DNA from: Hyaloscypha bicolor E
Lineage: Eukaryota; Ascomycota; Leotiomycetes; Helotiales; Hyaloscyphaceae
DNA: 64,000 nt
Direction: 5' to 3'
NCBI RefSeq assembly: GCF_002865645.1
Contig: NW_020194684.1
Location: 155,308 to 219,307 of the forward strand
Part shown: piece by piece, positions 1-12,099 of the stretch
How the letters are laid out: every line of letters begins with the position of its first letter
Numbering within the stretch: position 1 is the first letter of the stretch
The notes under the pieces: model-generated
The model's database searches: none
What the model saw: only the letters and a program-made list of their open reading frames with translations
What the model was told of the DNA's origin: nothing
Translations under genes and position numbers: made by a program

Positions 1-628
1 TAAATTAGCTAAAAATTAGGAAGAAGAATCGCGAGATTTATATTATATACTAGGTATATCTTAATAAACAAGTAATAATCTTATTCACACCTACAGAATC
101 GGATATTTTATAAAACAGAATAAGCTAGTTTTATATAGGTTATTAATTAGTAATTAAGACGAGTTTAAATTTATTTTTTAGATATTAAAAATACTATTAT
201 AAATCTATGTAATAGTTTAACTTATCTAAGTTTTAATAATAGAAAACTAGAGCTTTTAAAAAGCTATAAATACTTATATAAAGGCTTTTTAAATATAAAT
301 TAATAAGAGAAGCAATTATTATAAAAGTATAAAGTAATTCTTAATACTAGTTCCTATTAAATATAATAAGGAAAGCTTGTACTAATACCTCTTATTAAAA
401 CCTTTATATATTAGTAAATATTAAAGAAAATAGTAAGATTTTAAAATAAAACTACCTATTAATTTCTATTATATTTCTAATATTTCAATTTATATCTTTA
501 TTATTTCTCTAAGTTAGTTTTATAGTAAAAAGAGCTAGTAAAAAAAGATATTTAGAGATAATAGAAGTAAACCAGAAATCCGTTATTACTAATTTCTTTA
601 TAGTTTAGTATTAAGTAGAAGTAATTCT

Positions 629-736
629 AAGTAATAAAGAAATAAGTAATAAAGAAATATAAGTAATAAAGAAATATAAGTAATAAAGAAATATAAGTAA
701 TAAAGAAATATAAGTAATAAAGAAATATAAGTAATA
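629..736. repeat. 17-bp tandem repeat, about six copies
   Basis: Near-perfect head-to-tail copies of the unit AAGTAATAAAGAAATAT lie in the gag-side part of element 0. The copies are almost identical although the surroundings are heavily mutated, so the array probably expanded after RIP. I saw no comparable array at the matching place in elements 1 and 2. Confidence 0.9.
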
Positions 737-1189
737 ATTAGTTTAATATATTAATTTCTTATAATACTATTATTAAGAAATATATAATAGTAAATCTCTT
801 ATTATTTTATTTAATATAAATACTACTATATTATAAAATAGCTCGTAATTAATATAATATATATTAATCTAGTTAATTAAGTATTTTAAGGTCGAAATTA
901 CTAAAATTATTCTTAAATAATTCCTAGAGATTATTATTAGTTAATTCCTTTATCTTATATTAAAATAGTTTAGTATTAAGATAGTTTAGAACTTTTTATT
1001 ATTATAGGTAATAAGATTAATATTACTTTTCTATTTCTTTATTTATATGTATTTATTTTATAATTCCGTTATATTAAATCTTTAGGGCCAAGCTCTTCTT
1101 AATATATATATAGTTTATAATAAAAGAAGTTTAAAAATAAGATAATTCATAATAAGTTTATAGAAAGAGTTTAGTAATAAAAATATCTA

Positions 1190-1320
1190 GATATTCAGAT
1201 ATCTAATAGAGATACCAGATACCTAATTTAGATACCTGGTTTAGATATTTGGTTTAAATACTAGATATCTAGTTTAGATATCTGGTTTAGATATTAAATA
1301 TTCAGATATTTAGAAATATT
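1190..1320. repeat. Degenerate short repeats of an AGATATCTGGTTT-like unit
   Basis: Imperfect copies of a roughly 12-18 bp unit built from AGATAT and CTGGTTT follow each other in the leader of the Copia element. A reverse-complement counterpart occurs near 38440-38560 in element 2, so this satellite-like tract belongs to the element family rather than the host. Confidence 0.75.
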
Positions 1321-1856
1321 AAGAATATTAAAGTAAATATTTTATTTTTAAATATTTCGTTTATAATAAGAAATTTAGAAAGTAATATAATTCCGAGAGA
1401 ATCTAAAGCTTTAAAGAGCTTTAAGAGTATATATATAATATATATTCTAGAAAGAGAATTCTATAAATATAGGTATTATATAAATAGAAAAAATAATTTC
1501 TAAAAAAGTAGTTTTAGGGCTAAAAGAAGTTAGTTTTAAAGAATAGTAAATAATTAAATAAATAAATAGTTAAATAGCTAATTACTTATTAATTAATAAG
1601 AACTAGAATCTTTTTCTTTTAGGCTATTAGATACTTTTTTATAAAATTAATAAATAATTTCCTCTTTTAATAAAATAGTTATTAGTTTTTAATAAAAGCT
1701 AGCTATTTTCTTATTTAGATTACCGGATGCTTTTTTATAGAGTTAATAAATAATTCTTTTCTTTAATATAAATTAGTTTAATTTTACTATAGGCTATTAG
1801 ATATTTCTTTAGCTTAAAAGATTTTATTTTCTAATCTATATATATAAACTAATTAG

Positions 1857-2140
1857 TATTAGTTTACTAGTAATATATAATATTATTATATAAACGCGAA
1901 ATACTATTTATATAAGATTAATAAAGTTATTATTTCTAGAAGTAGGAAATATAGTATTATAGTATTAATATATAATTCCTAAATCTGCTAAGCCTAATAA
2001 AGTCTAGTTTACTAGTTAAATTATTTATAAAATATAAGATTATATAACTATATCCCGTATTCTATATCCTATTATTTATATCTCGTATCTTATATCCCGT
2101 AATTATATATATAATTTCTAAAGAAATAGCTATACTAATA
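1857..2140 (-). repeat. LTR-B copy 1 (5' LTR of element 0)
   Basis: This 284-bp copy belongs to the LTR that occurs at 37670-37954, 43496-43780, 49436-49720 and 35818-36099. Its termini read TATTAGTTTACTAG and GCTATACTAATA, consistent with TG...CA ends changed by RIP. It abuts the truncated Gypsy sequence that starts at 2141. Confidence 0.85.
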
Positions 2141-3855
2141 AATATATAAATAATATTTAAATATAGCTTATTATTTTTAGATAAATAATTAAATAAAAAA
2201 ATAAAACTAGGCCCCAAAATATTATCTAAAATATTATCTAAAATATTATTATAATACTTAAAAAAATAACTAGTTCAAAAAGCTATTTTATTTATAAAAT
2301 TTATATATAATAATTTAAAATATTAAATTTTATATAATATATCTTTTTATATATATTATAAATATTATTTTTAACTTTTATAAAATCCTAAAAATATAAT
2401 TATAACAAAAATATTAGTTATATATAAGAGGCTAAAAACCTTTAAAATAAAATTAAAAAAATTTAAGAATTTATAGTATTATATATAAAATAATTAGAAA
2501 ACCTATTATAATAAATATTAATTAGCTAAATACTATTTTAAAGAAACCTAAATAATATTATTAATAAGAAAACTTAAATTAAAATTTATAATTCTATTTA
2601 AAATCTTTAAATATATTAGTAATTTAATATATAAATTAGAACTATTAAATATATATAATTATTTATATTTAACTTTTTATATTTCTCTAAAGAATTTCCG
2701 GAATTAATAAATAATATTAAAGAATAAAAATAAGAAATAGAAGCTATTATTAATTATTAATAAAATAATAAAAATAAGAAATAATAATATTTAATTAAAT
2801 AAAAAGCCTGGTCTAAAAATTATAATATCTAATTATTTACTTTTTCTACTTTTTCTAATTTTAAGAAATTTCTAAAATTATATAATTAAAATTATAATTT
2901 GAAATTCAAAATTATTTTTTAAAAACTTTTTAAAATTAAAAAGAATTCTAGACTATTAAAAAAAAGGCTATTTAAAAGAAAGAAAAAATTTAAATAACTA
3001 AAAAAAGATATAAAATAATAATAGAAATACTTTTCTCTTGAATTTTTATTATTTATAAAGGTTTTTTAGAATTTTATTAAGGCTTATAAAAATTACAATT
3101 AAATTATTAGAAAAAGATTTATTATAAATAAACTAGCTATAAATATTTTAAATAAATAAACTTTAATTCTTATAAATTCCAAATTTGTAAAATAAAAATA
3201 CTAAATACTAGTCTTATTTAGAACTTAATAAAGAATTAGATAAAACTTTTCAAAATTTGCTTATTTTTTAATAAAATATAATTATATTATAATAATATTA
3301 GGATTAAAGATATTAAAAGAAATAAATAAAAAATTTATAATTATTATATATATTTTATAAAAAGCCCGAATTTCTAAAATGAAATCTCGAATAATTATAA
3401 GTATTATATTATTAGTATTTAAAATATTACTAATAGTTTATTTAAAAATCTTAATAATAAAATTAATACTTTAAAAATAAATTTTATAATATTTCTTTAA
3501 GGAATTAGTAAATATCTAAATATATTAGAAAAACTTATTTTTAGAATATTAATTTAAGTAATATTTTTATTAGCTTTATTAAAATAAAAATAAAAATTCC
3601 GAAACTTATTAGATTTCTTTAGTTTTCGAAAACCTAATTAATAGTATTATTTATATTAGTATAATATTATTTAGGCTATATTTTAAGTAATTTCTTAAAA
3701 GTTATAATAGTATTTTCTTAAAATTAATAATTTTCTAATAAGTAATAAGAAATTTGAAATTATATTAGCTTTAATAAATATTAAAGCTAAAGAATTTACT
3801 AATATATAAAATTTAAAACCCTTATTATAATAATTATAATTCTTTTTACTAGATA

Positions 3856-6369
3856 ATAATTAGTTTCTCTTTTCTATTTACTTTATTTATAATTAGAAAA
3901 ACCAAGTATTCTATAAAACCAAATATTTTATTAGCTTTTATTAGATATATTATTTTAGTCTATAAATATTAAAATCTATATACTTTAGTAATATAATTGA
4001 ATTATTCTTTATTAACTAATATATTAATTCTTATAATTATTCTAGTATTATAAAATTAGTATTTTTCTATATTAAATTAACTAATCCTATATAGCTTTCT
4101 ATATTAAAATTATTATATATCGGAAAAAGAAAGCTTAAATTCTTATATTCTAGTACTTTTATATCTTCCTAAACTATAATACTTTATATAGAAATTATTA
4201 TTTCCTTATTAGATTTCTTTTTATTTTCTTAAACTAGCTTCTTAGAAGGAATTAGTTTCTTAAATTCTATAATTAGTAAAACTAAGCCCGGATATTCTTT
4301 ATTTATTATTAATAATTCTTCTTTTATAATTAGAGCTTTATTAGATTCTTAAATTAGAGCTAGATTCTCTAATAATAAAAGCTTATTTATTTCCCGATAT
4401 TTTTTAAATTAAAAAAGCCTTATTTTATTATTCTTTTTAGCTTAAATACCTCGCTTTAGTAAGTTCTTTCTAGCCTTATTCTTGATTTAAATAAGCTTCT
4501 TTCTCGCTTTCTAAAAGTTCTTAAATACCTCTTTTAAATTATGTTTTTTAATCTTAAATCTAAACTTATTAATTAATAGTATATTTCCTTTTTTATAAAT
4601 ACTTTATCTAGAGTTATTCTTATACTTATTTTTAATAAAAAGCTTAGCTTATAAATAGCTATATTTAAAGAATATTAAATAAGCCTTTTAAAAATAAATA
4701 TTAATAGCTTTTATAGTTTCCTTAAAAATTAAACGAGAATTATCTAAAAACTTTATAGGATTATAATTACTAAACTTATAAATCTTTGAGGCTATATCTT
4801 ATATATCTAAAAGTCTAAATAAAAATAAAATAGAAAGTTTAATTTTATTATTCTTTTTTTTAATTTTATTAATTAATCTTTTTTTCTTATTATAAAAACG
4901 GACCTTTTTAATACTAGCTTTATAATTTATAAGCTATATACTAGTATCTTTAAAAGAATTAATAATTATATTATATTAGAAGATTTATTAATAAATAGAA
5001 ATTAAATCTTTAAAAAAAAAAGAAATAATAAAGTATTTAAAATTGAGGCCTTTAAATATAAATTAAATTATAAGCTTATAATAGTATTTCTAGAAATAAA
5101 AAATACTAATATTAAAAGATTATAAGATATATATTAAATAAGATAAATAATAAAATAGATAAATATTATTAAATCTCGCCTTTAATTAAAATTCGTCTAT
5201 ATTATAAAACTCGTAATTATTAAAAAGAAGTATTTTCTATAATTTATTTAGTCCCGTATAAATATATTAAATTAAGTAATTAAAATATAATAGAGCTATT
5301 TTATTATTAGTATAACTAGTTAGTATAGTAGCTATTTTCTCTTATCTAATAAGCTTTAGTATAATCCAATTTTCTATAATTTTCTATTTAGAAATAATAA
5401 TGAAAAAAGAAAAATAATTACTTTTATTTACCCGAATAGCCTTAATAATAGTTATAGACCTTTAATTCTCAGGGCTTATTATATATATTTCCCTAATATC
5501 TAATAGTATTATAATATATTTCTTATTAGAATATTTAATTCAAGCTTCTAATTTATTTATATTAATAATATTTTTAGTTTTTATAATTTTATATTTATAG
5601 AAAGTAATATAATAATTATTAAATTATTATTTAATTTCTATTTCGGTATAGGAATAAAGTTATATATAAGTAATTAGCTTTGTTTTAATTATATAAAGAA
5701 TCTTATAATTATATAACTAGTAAATAAATTATTATCTTAAAAGAAGTTATTAGAAAGAATTTTATTTCTAATAATAATTAGTTAAATTTAAGGCAAAGAA
5801 GCTAAAAATATATAGAATAAAGAAAAGTAATAACTAAAAGTATTATATTATATATTATTTCAAGTCCTTATTTTTATTATATATAATAGTATTATCTAAT
5901 TACTTTCTTTTATATCTCATTTAGGATTTTACTATTTCTATTATATAAATTATATATATTATTTGCATTTTGCTTCTTATTCTTAAATTATAATATTACT
6001 TTCTTTAATATCTCTTTCTTAATATAATATATCCTAGTAAATAAAGCCAAGATTTCTAAAGAATTCTTTATAGCCTAGAGATATATAGTATTAAAGACTC
6101 GATTATAATTAGACTTGGTTTTATATAAGTAATAATAGTAATTAAGAAAGAATTATCTAATATAAGACGAATTAATAAAAGAGATTCCGGATATATTAGA
6201 TAGAATATAGGATATTAATTATAATAAAGGAAGCCAAATATATAATAAAAAGTTGTATTTTTAGATATATTTTACTAGACTCGGATTTTCTCTAATAAAA
6301 TATTCAATTTTATAGGATATTTAGTTTCTCTAACTATAAATAAAGTAATTAGAAAAAGAGACTAACTAT
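3856..6369 (-). mobile_element. Tc1/mariner-superfamily DNA transposon (probably Fot1/pogo-like), RIPed
   Basis: The ends are imperfect terminal inverted repeats of roughly 40 bp: the left end reads ATAATTAGTTTCTC and the reverse complement of the right end reads ATAGTTAGTCTCT. A TA dinucleotide stands at both outer edges (3854-3855, 6370-6371). Removing the insert and one TA restores the uninterrupted sequence found in the Gypsy copy near 34060-34090. The minus strand around 5440-5500 keeps a weak echo of the transposase core (PENQ-SITVI-AI). The TIRs and empty site are seen directly; the transposase family is a tentative inference. At about 2.5 kb it is long for Fot1. Confidence 0.75.
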
Positions 6370-7146
6370 TATTATAATATATAAAATAAAGAAATTAATA
6401 AGGAAATACTTGAAATATTTCAAGTATTTATTAATAATAAAAAAGAAATTATAAGATTATTTTTATATTTATTATAAGAATAAATAATAAAGCTAAATAT
6501 TATAGAATTAATTAAAAAACATTTAAAAAAGACTTAAAAAAAGGCAAAAAAAGAAGCTAAAAAGTAAAAATAAAAAAAGTTATTATATATATAATTATTA
6601 GAAAAGAAAAGAGTATATAATAATATAAAGAGGTTCTTTTATAAAAATAAAATACTATTTAAATTAATTATTAGTCTTTATATTAGTTCTAATTAAAAAT
6701 TAATATATACTTTTAGAAATCTATAAATAATCTCTAGAATCTCAGAAATATTTATATGAGTTTCTTATATAAATAGTTTATTAAATTCTTTTTATAAAGC
6801 TATTCAGATTATTCTAATATAAGATTTAATAAATAATATTAATTTTATAAAATAATATCTTAGTATTTTAAATTAAGGTAATTAAAATATTTAATTTCTA
6901 AATAAAATTATAATTATTAACTAGTTTTTATATTTGAAATATAATTATTATTTCTTTTTACTTATTTAGTTCTAATTTAATTAAATAATTTTTATATTTA
7001 TTATTTAGATTATATTAATAAAATTACTTCTTAAAATATTAGAAGTTTATTTTAATTAAATATATAATTAATTAATTATTTTACTAAAATATATTAATAA
7101 ATTTTAGAAATAAGATTCTAAAAAAGATTCTAAAAAGAAATATAGT

Positions 7147-7351
7147 TATAATATATATAAAGTTATATATAATTAAAGAATATATAATAAATCTCGAGTA
7201 TTATAATTATATTACTATTTATATTATAAGCTTAAGCTTATAAATTACTAAATATATATATATTATTAGAAGCTCTTATTTAAAAGAGGCTTTTTTAAAT
7301 CTTATAAAAGAAATAGAAATTGGTTTTATAACTTACTAATTTATTTTATTA
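7147..7351 (+). repeat. LTR-F, shortened 3' LTR of Gypsy F'
   Basis: This is the reverse complement of the 270-bp LTR at 33017-33287 and 53054-53323, starting TATAATATATATAA and ending CTAATTTATTTTATTA. It is about 65 bp shorter, apparently from one internal deletion. A purine-rich tract precedes it, as expected just upstream of a 3' LTR. Confidence 0.65.
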
Positions 7352-9807
7352 TCTTATTAATATAATTTATTATAAAAATATATATTTATTAATTATATAT
7401 AATTTTAATAATAAAGAATAAAATATATTTATTATAAAAGTTATAATTTATTATAAAGAATATAAAAGATATTTCAAGCTATAAATTAACTAATTACCTT
7501 AAATATATATTTTAAGATTAAATTAATAAATATTTATAATATAATTTTTTTATTTTTTTTATTTTATTATATATCTTATATTTCTTATTCTTATAAATAG
7601 TATTTTTAAAATATTAAGCTATATTATTTTTAGGCAAATCTTTAAATATAAGATCTAAAGCCCGGTTTTATATATATTATTATATTAGAAATAAAAGAAG
7701 TTTAAAATATTAATTTTTTATTAAAATAAGAAAATAGCTTTCTTATATTTCTAGTTTAAGTATTACTTTAACTAGTTCGGGCTTATAATAAACTTTAAAG
7801 AAATATTAACTAGCTATTATTTTTAATATAAGATAATAAATATTATTAACTATAAGTTTATTTATAATAGCTTAAAAAGAAAATAATAGTCTTTATTAAT
7901 ATAAGTATTTATAATATTTAAATATTATTACTAATATTATTTAAAACTAGATTATATAATATAATTTGAACTTGGCTATATATAATACGAGTTTAGGGCT
8001 GCTTTATTAAAATTATTAATTGGCCGCCTTATATAAGCTCCGGGGCTAATTAATAATTTTATTCTAAACTTATTTCAAATAAGTTTGAAAATAAAGGAAA
8101 TATATTATATAATAAAGGCTTTAGCTAAAATTATATAATTTAGTAAAGACTTTTAGCTAAGTATATAAATTAAATATAAACTTTTTATAGACTTTTTATA
8201 AATAATATAAAAAGGAAAATAGCTTATAAATATATAAAATTATTTATAAATAAATTAAAAACTAAATAAGACCTTATAATATTTCTAGAATCTATATTAG
8301 GAAATAAAAGAATATAAAGCCCTATTTATAAAATAACTTATAAGGCTACTATATTAAACTAGCTATAAAAAAAACTAGTAATTATAAATTTACTTTTATT
8401 ACTTTAAATAACTAGCTTTATAACTTATTAATAATTATTATAAAGAATAAAGCAAATAGAAACTACTTATAGAAAAGTATAAAAAATAATTACTAATTTA
8501 TAAACTAGAGCTTAATTCGTAAAATTATCTGTAATTAGTTATTAAAGTTATTATCTAGTAATTATACCCGAATTAAAAATCTCCTAAAGTTATAAATTAA
8601 TATCTATAATCTATTATAAAGCCCTTTCTATAAATAGAGAGTTTATAAAAATATTACGAATATACTAATCTTGAATTATAGCTTAGAAAGAAGTAAATCT
8701 AGTAAATAGATATTTTATAAGATTTCTAGAAATAATTTAGTAATTTTAGGATTTGTTTTATTTATATTAATTAAATTTATTATAAAATATATCTATTTCT
8801 AGCTAGGAATTATATCTAGAATTATTTAGTTAAGCTTATAGACTATATTATTTAGGATTATTAGAATTACTTATTTATTAAAGATCTAGTAATTATATGA
8901 GGCCTATAAAAGTTATTCTTATAAATAAATATAATTAATTAGGTCTATAACTAACTAGATATATGAAATAAAAGGCGAGAATATAATCTATTTATTTAAA
9001 AACAAGTTATATAAAAAACTACTAATCTAGTTTATTATAAACCCGTATATTAATCTATAATAATAATTAATAAAATTATAATTAGATTTATATTTACTAT
9101 AAATAAGCCTATATTATATTAGCTTATAAATTCTATAAAACTACTAGTAAAATCTAAATAAAGTTTTCTTTAAAAATTACAAGTATTTCTTTAAAAAAGA
9201 ATTATTTATTATTAATTATAAATTAATTATTAGCTAATATATTACCTTAAAATAGTATTTATATTATATAAATATCTTATTTCAGATAATTAGATCTATA
9301 AATTATAAAAGAGTTTCGAGCTAGCTTGTTTTAGTAAGTATATTTATAAATAATTTATTAAGCTTAAATAGAATCCGAAATTAGAAATAAGATATATATT
9401 TATCCGGAAAAAAAAGAGCTATAATATTTATTAATATTATATATAAAACTACTTTACCTTAGCTATAATAATAATAATAAAAGGTTTTATAAAAAAAAAC
9501 ATTTTACTAGTACTATTCGGGTCTTATAAATAAAAGTAAATAGTTTATAAATTATTTATAATTACTATTATAATTATCTAAAAACAAGAATACTAATTTA
9601 TATTTAACTAGACTTATATTATAATTACTAGTAATATCTTATAAATATAATTAATTTATAAATTAGCTATATAATAGCTTATAATTTAATTAAAAGTATT
9701 CTTAGATAAGGTAATATTTATAAGCATTTACTAGAGATTTATAAGACTAAAACTAAATAAAAAAAGGCTATAATTATAATAAAATTTAATTAAATATAAT
9801 AGGAAAT
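7352..9807. other. Unidentified AT-rich RIPed sequence between two Gypsy elements
   Basis: No intact reading frame exceeds noise. A slightly GC-richer island lies at about 7960-8110. Plus-strand translation of 8500-9500 gives long runs broken only by stops of the kind RIP makes, so a decayed coding element is likely, but I could not match it to a transposase, reverse transcriptase or recombinase. No LTR or TIR pair bounding this stretch was seen. Confidence 0.5.
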
Positions 9808-10060
9808 TATAATGAATTAAGACTCAATTTATATATTTAGCTAAAAGCCTTTATTAAGTTATATAATAAAGGGTAGGGCCTTTATTATATAATATATTCT
9901 TTTAGGTTAATAGAGTAATTATATATTATTTAAAGAGCTTAAATATTTTAGGAAATATAGTTCTGCTTTTTCTTATTTTCCTCTTTTTTTTCTTTTTAGA
10001 GAATTTTATTTAGTTAATTAAACTACTAGTTTTCTTTATATAAAGGCCTGGCCTATAATA
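9808..10060 (+). repeat. 5' LTR of element A, heavily RIPed
   Basis: It aligns over its full 253 bp with 15502-15754. Nearly all differences are C-to-T or G-to-A in this copy, for example TAATGAATTAAGAC against TAACGGGTCGAGAC. It begins TATAATG and ends CTATAATA, corresponding to TGTAACG...CGTGACA-type termini. Confidence 0.9.
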
Positions 10061-12099
10061 TTAGAATTCTTTCTTTTCTATTTTTACTAACTAAAAATAA
10101 TATATATATAAAGCTAAAAATAAGAAATACCTGAATTTATATATAGAAAATAAAGCTCGAAATAAATAAAACTAGAAATAAACTCTATTTAAAACTATTT
10201 ATAAAGCTAATACCTTAATAAGATTTTAGAATATATAAAAGCTAGTAATAAAAAGTATCTGAAATTATATATAGAAGCTAGAATACTAACTTAACTAGTT
10301 AATACCAGGAATTATTTAGGTTTTTCTAAGCCTGGCTTAAAAAAAGAAAACTATTAGATCTCTTTATTATATGAAAATTTAAGAGTAATATTTGTAATAA
10401 TTAATTAGACAAATAAATAGCTATATAAAGCCAAAATAATAAATAAAGTCTTTAATAATTATAAGATGCTTTTATAATATAGTTCTAATAGCTATTAGAG
10501 CTAGCTATATAATAAGTAAACTCGATAGTAATTCTAGCTATATAAATTAATTTAATTAATAAATATATAATAATTCCGAATTTTTTATAAATATAAATAT
10601 CTTTTTTATTTTATATATTTCCTTAATTCTCTTTTATAAAATAACTAAAAGCCTGCTTTTTAAACCCTAATAAGTTTAATAGAAATAACTTGGTCCTATA
10701 TTTCTAGTTTAAAGAATTCTTATAGGTAAAGCTAGAAATTAATAGAAAAGTAATTAATAGGAAAAAAGAAAGAATTTAATATAAATTCGAATACTTGTCT
10801 AGAGAAATAATAAACCGAATATATCTATAGCTAGAATATATCCGGAAAAAAGAGAAGTTTATAATTAAAGAATTATTTAAATAAATAAATCTAGCCTTTT
10901 ATAACTCTCGAAAATAATAGAAGGCCCTAGAGAAATTAAATCAAATTTAGTAAAAATTAATTTTTTTAGGCAAATTCTTAAGTAATTTTCATTATTTAAT
11001 TCTAGAAATAAAAAAATAAAAATAGTAAAATAAAATTAAAAAAGAATATTTTAAAGCTACTATTATAACTAAGCTTATAAAAGAAATAATAGAAATAAAA
11101 GAAAAAGAGTTATATAAGCAATATTACTTCTAGTTATAAATAAATAATAATTAGCTAGCTAAAATTAAAAATATAAAAGCCTATTACCCGAACTAGTTAA
11201 ATAAAAGGCCCAAAAGCCCTTTCCTATCTAGAGCTGCTTTATTTATTTAGCTAATAAAATAAAAGCCTATTATAAATAATATAAAATAGTAATTAAAAAG
11301 CGCTTCTAATTAGGCTTTCCGGAATAAAATTAATTAGTAAATAAGAAAAAAACTTTATTTTTAGTATAATTAAAATAATTATTTTATATATAATTATTAA
11401 ATAAAGTTATATTCGAGTTTCTTTTTCTAAACTAGTAAATAAAGGAAAAGAAAAGAAAAGAAATAGCTAAAAATAAGAGTTAAAAATATAAAAATATTAA
11501 AAATAGCTCTAAAAAAAATAAAAGTAATTCGAGAAAAAAATACTAATATCTTAAATAAAAATAGTAATAGAAATAAAAAGAACTTAAGTTTATCTAATTC
11601 GGGAAAAGACTAGCTTTTAATAAAAATCGCTATTAGAAATATAAAGAAATAAAGTTAGATTAGTAAATTTAAAAGTAATTTTAAAAGAATATAATTAGGC
11701 CTTGTTTTCTTATATTAATAATAGTTAATAAAAAGTATTTTATATAAATTTTTATTAATACTAAATATATATTATATAAAATAATTAATTCTTGCTTTAC
11801 TAATTAATATAATCTCTAATATATACTAATTGCTTTCAAATAAATAGAGGCTTTTAATAAAGTAATACTAGATATAATTAGAGAAATAATAATATTTAGT
11901 ATAAATATTAATAGCTATTATAAATCTTATATTTTTCTTTATATAATTTCTAAGATTTCTGATTTAGATATAATCTTAAATATATAATAGCTTTATTTAT
12001 AGAATATATAAATCTATAATTTAAAATTAAAGCTATTTTTTTTATTAGAAACCTTAATATAAAATAGAATAAGTAGGTTACTAACTCTTAGCCTATAAA

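Larger units (their letters stand above)
1..2140 (-). mobile_element. 5' part of a RIPed Copia-type LTR retrotransposon (element 0), runs off the left edge
   Basis: Read on the minus strand this is the 5' end of the same Copia family found complete at 37670-43780 and 37593-49720. It has a 5' LTR (2140 down to 1857), then a leader of about 1.3 kb, then a gag-like stretch near 400-600. The gag-like part matches 39170-39310 of element 2 at the expected distance from its LTR. The coding capacity is destroyed by C-to-T/G-to-A change. Pol, the 3' LTR and one target-site copy lie outside the window. The family assignment is by similarity to the better-preserved pol of element 2 and is an inference for this fragment. 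Confidence 0.7.
2141..7351 (+). mobile_element. 3' portion of a RIPed chromodomain Gypsy element (F'), interrupted by a DNA transposon
   Basis: This is the plus-strand relative of the complete Gypsy element at 33017-53323. Shared sequence begins in the integrase core. The integrase C-terminal domain and then a chromodomain (about 2700-2890, pattern E-IEAII...YLIK-KAW) are readable despite many stops. Next comes the extra region shared with element F (2900-3853 and 6372 to about 7100), and last the partial 3' LTR (7147-7351). The 5' part is cut off at 2140 by the LTR of element 0. Because the Tc1/mariner insertion at 3856-6369 is missing from F, it arrived after the two copies separated. Confidence 0.75.

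Noticed and set aside
600..740. CRISPR-like array
   Set aside because: The 17-bp units are directly tandem with no spacers, and the genome is eukaryotic.
2900..7100. Gag with a zinc knuckle in the left Gypsy copy
   Set aside because: First impression only. The integrase and chromodomain precede this region on the same strand, so it is downstream of pol, and the knuckle-like residues fall in the LTR.
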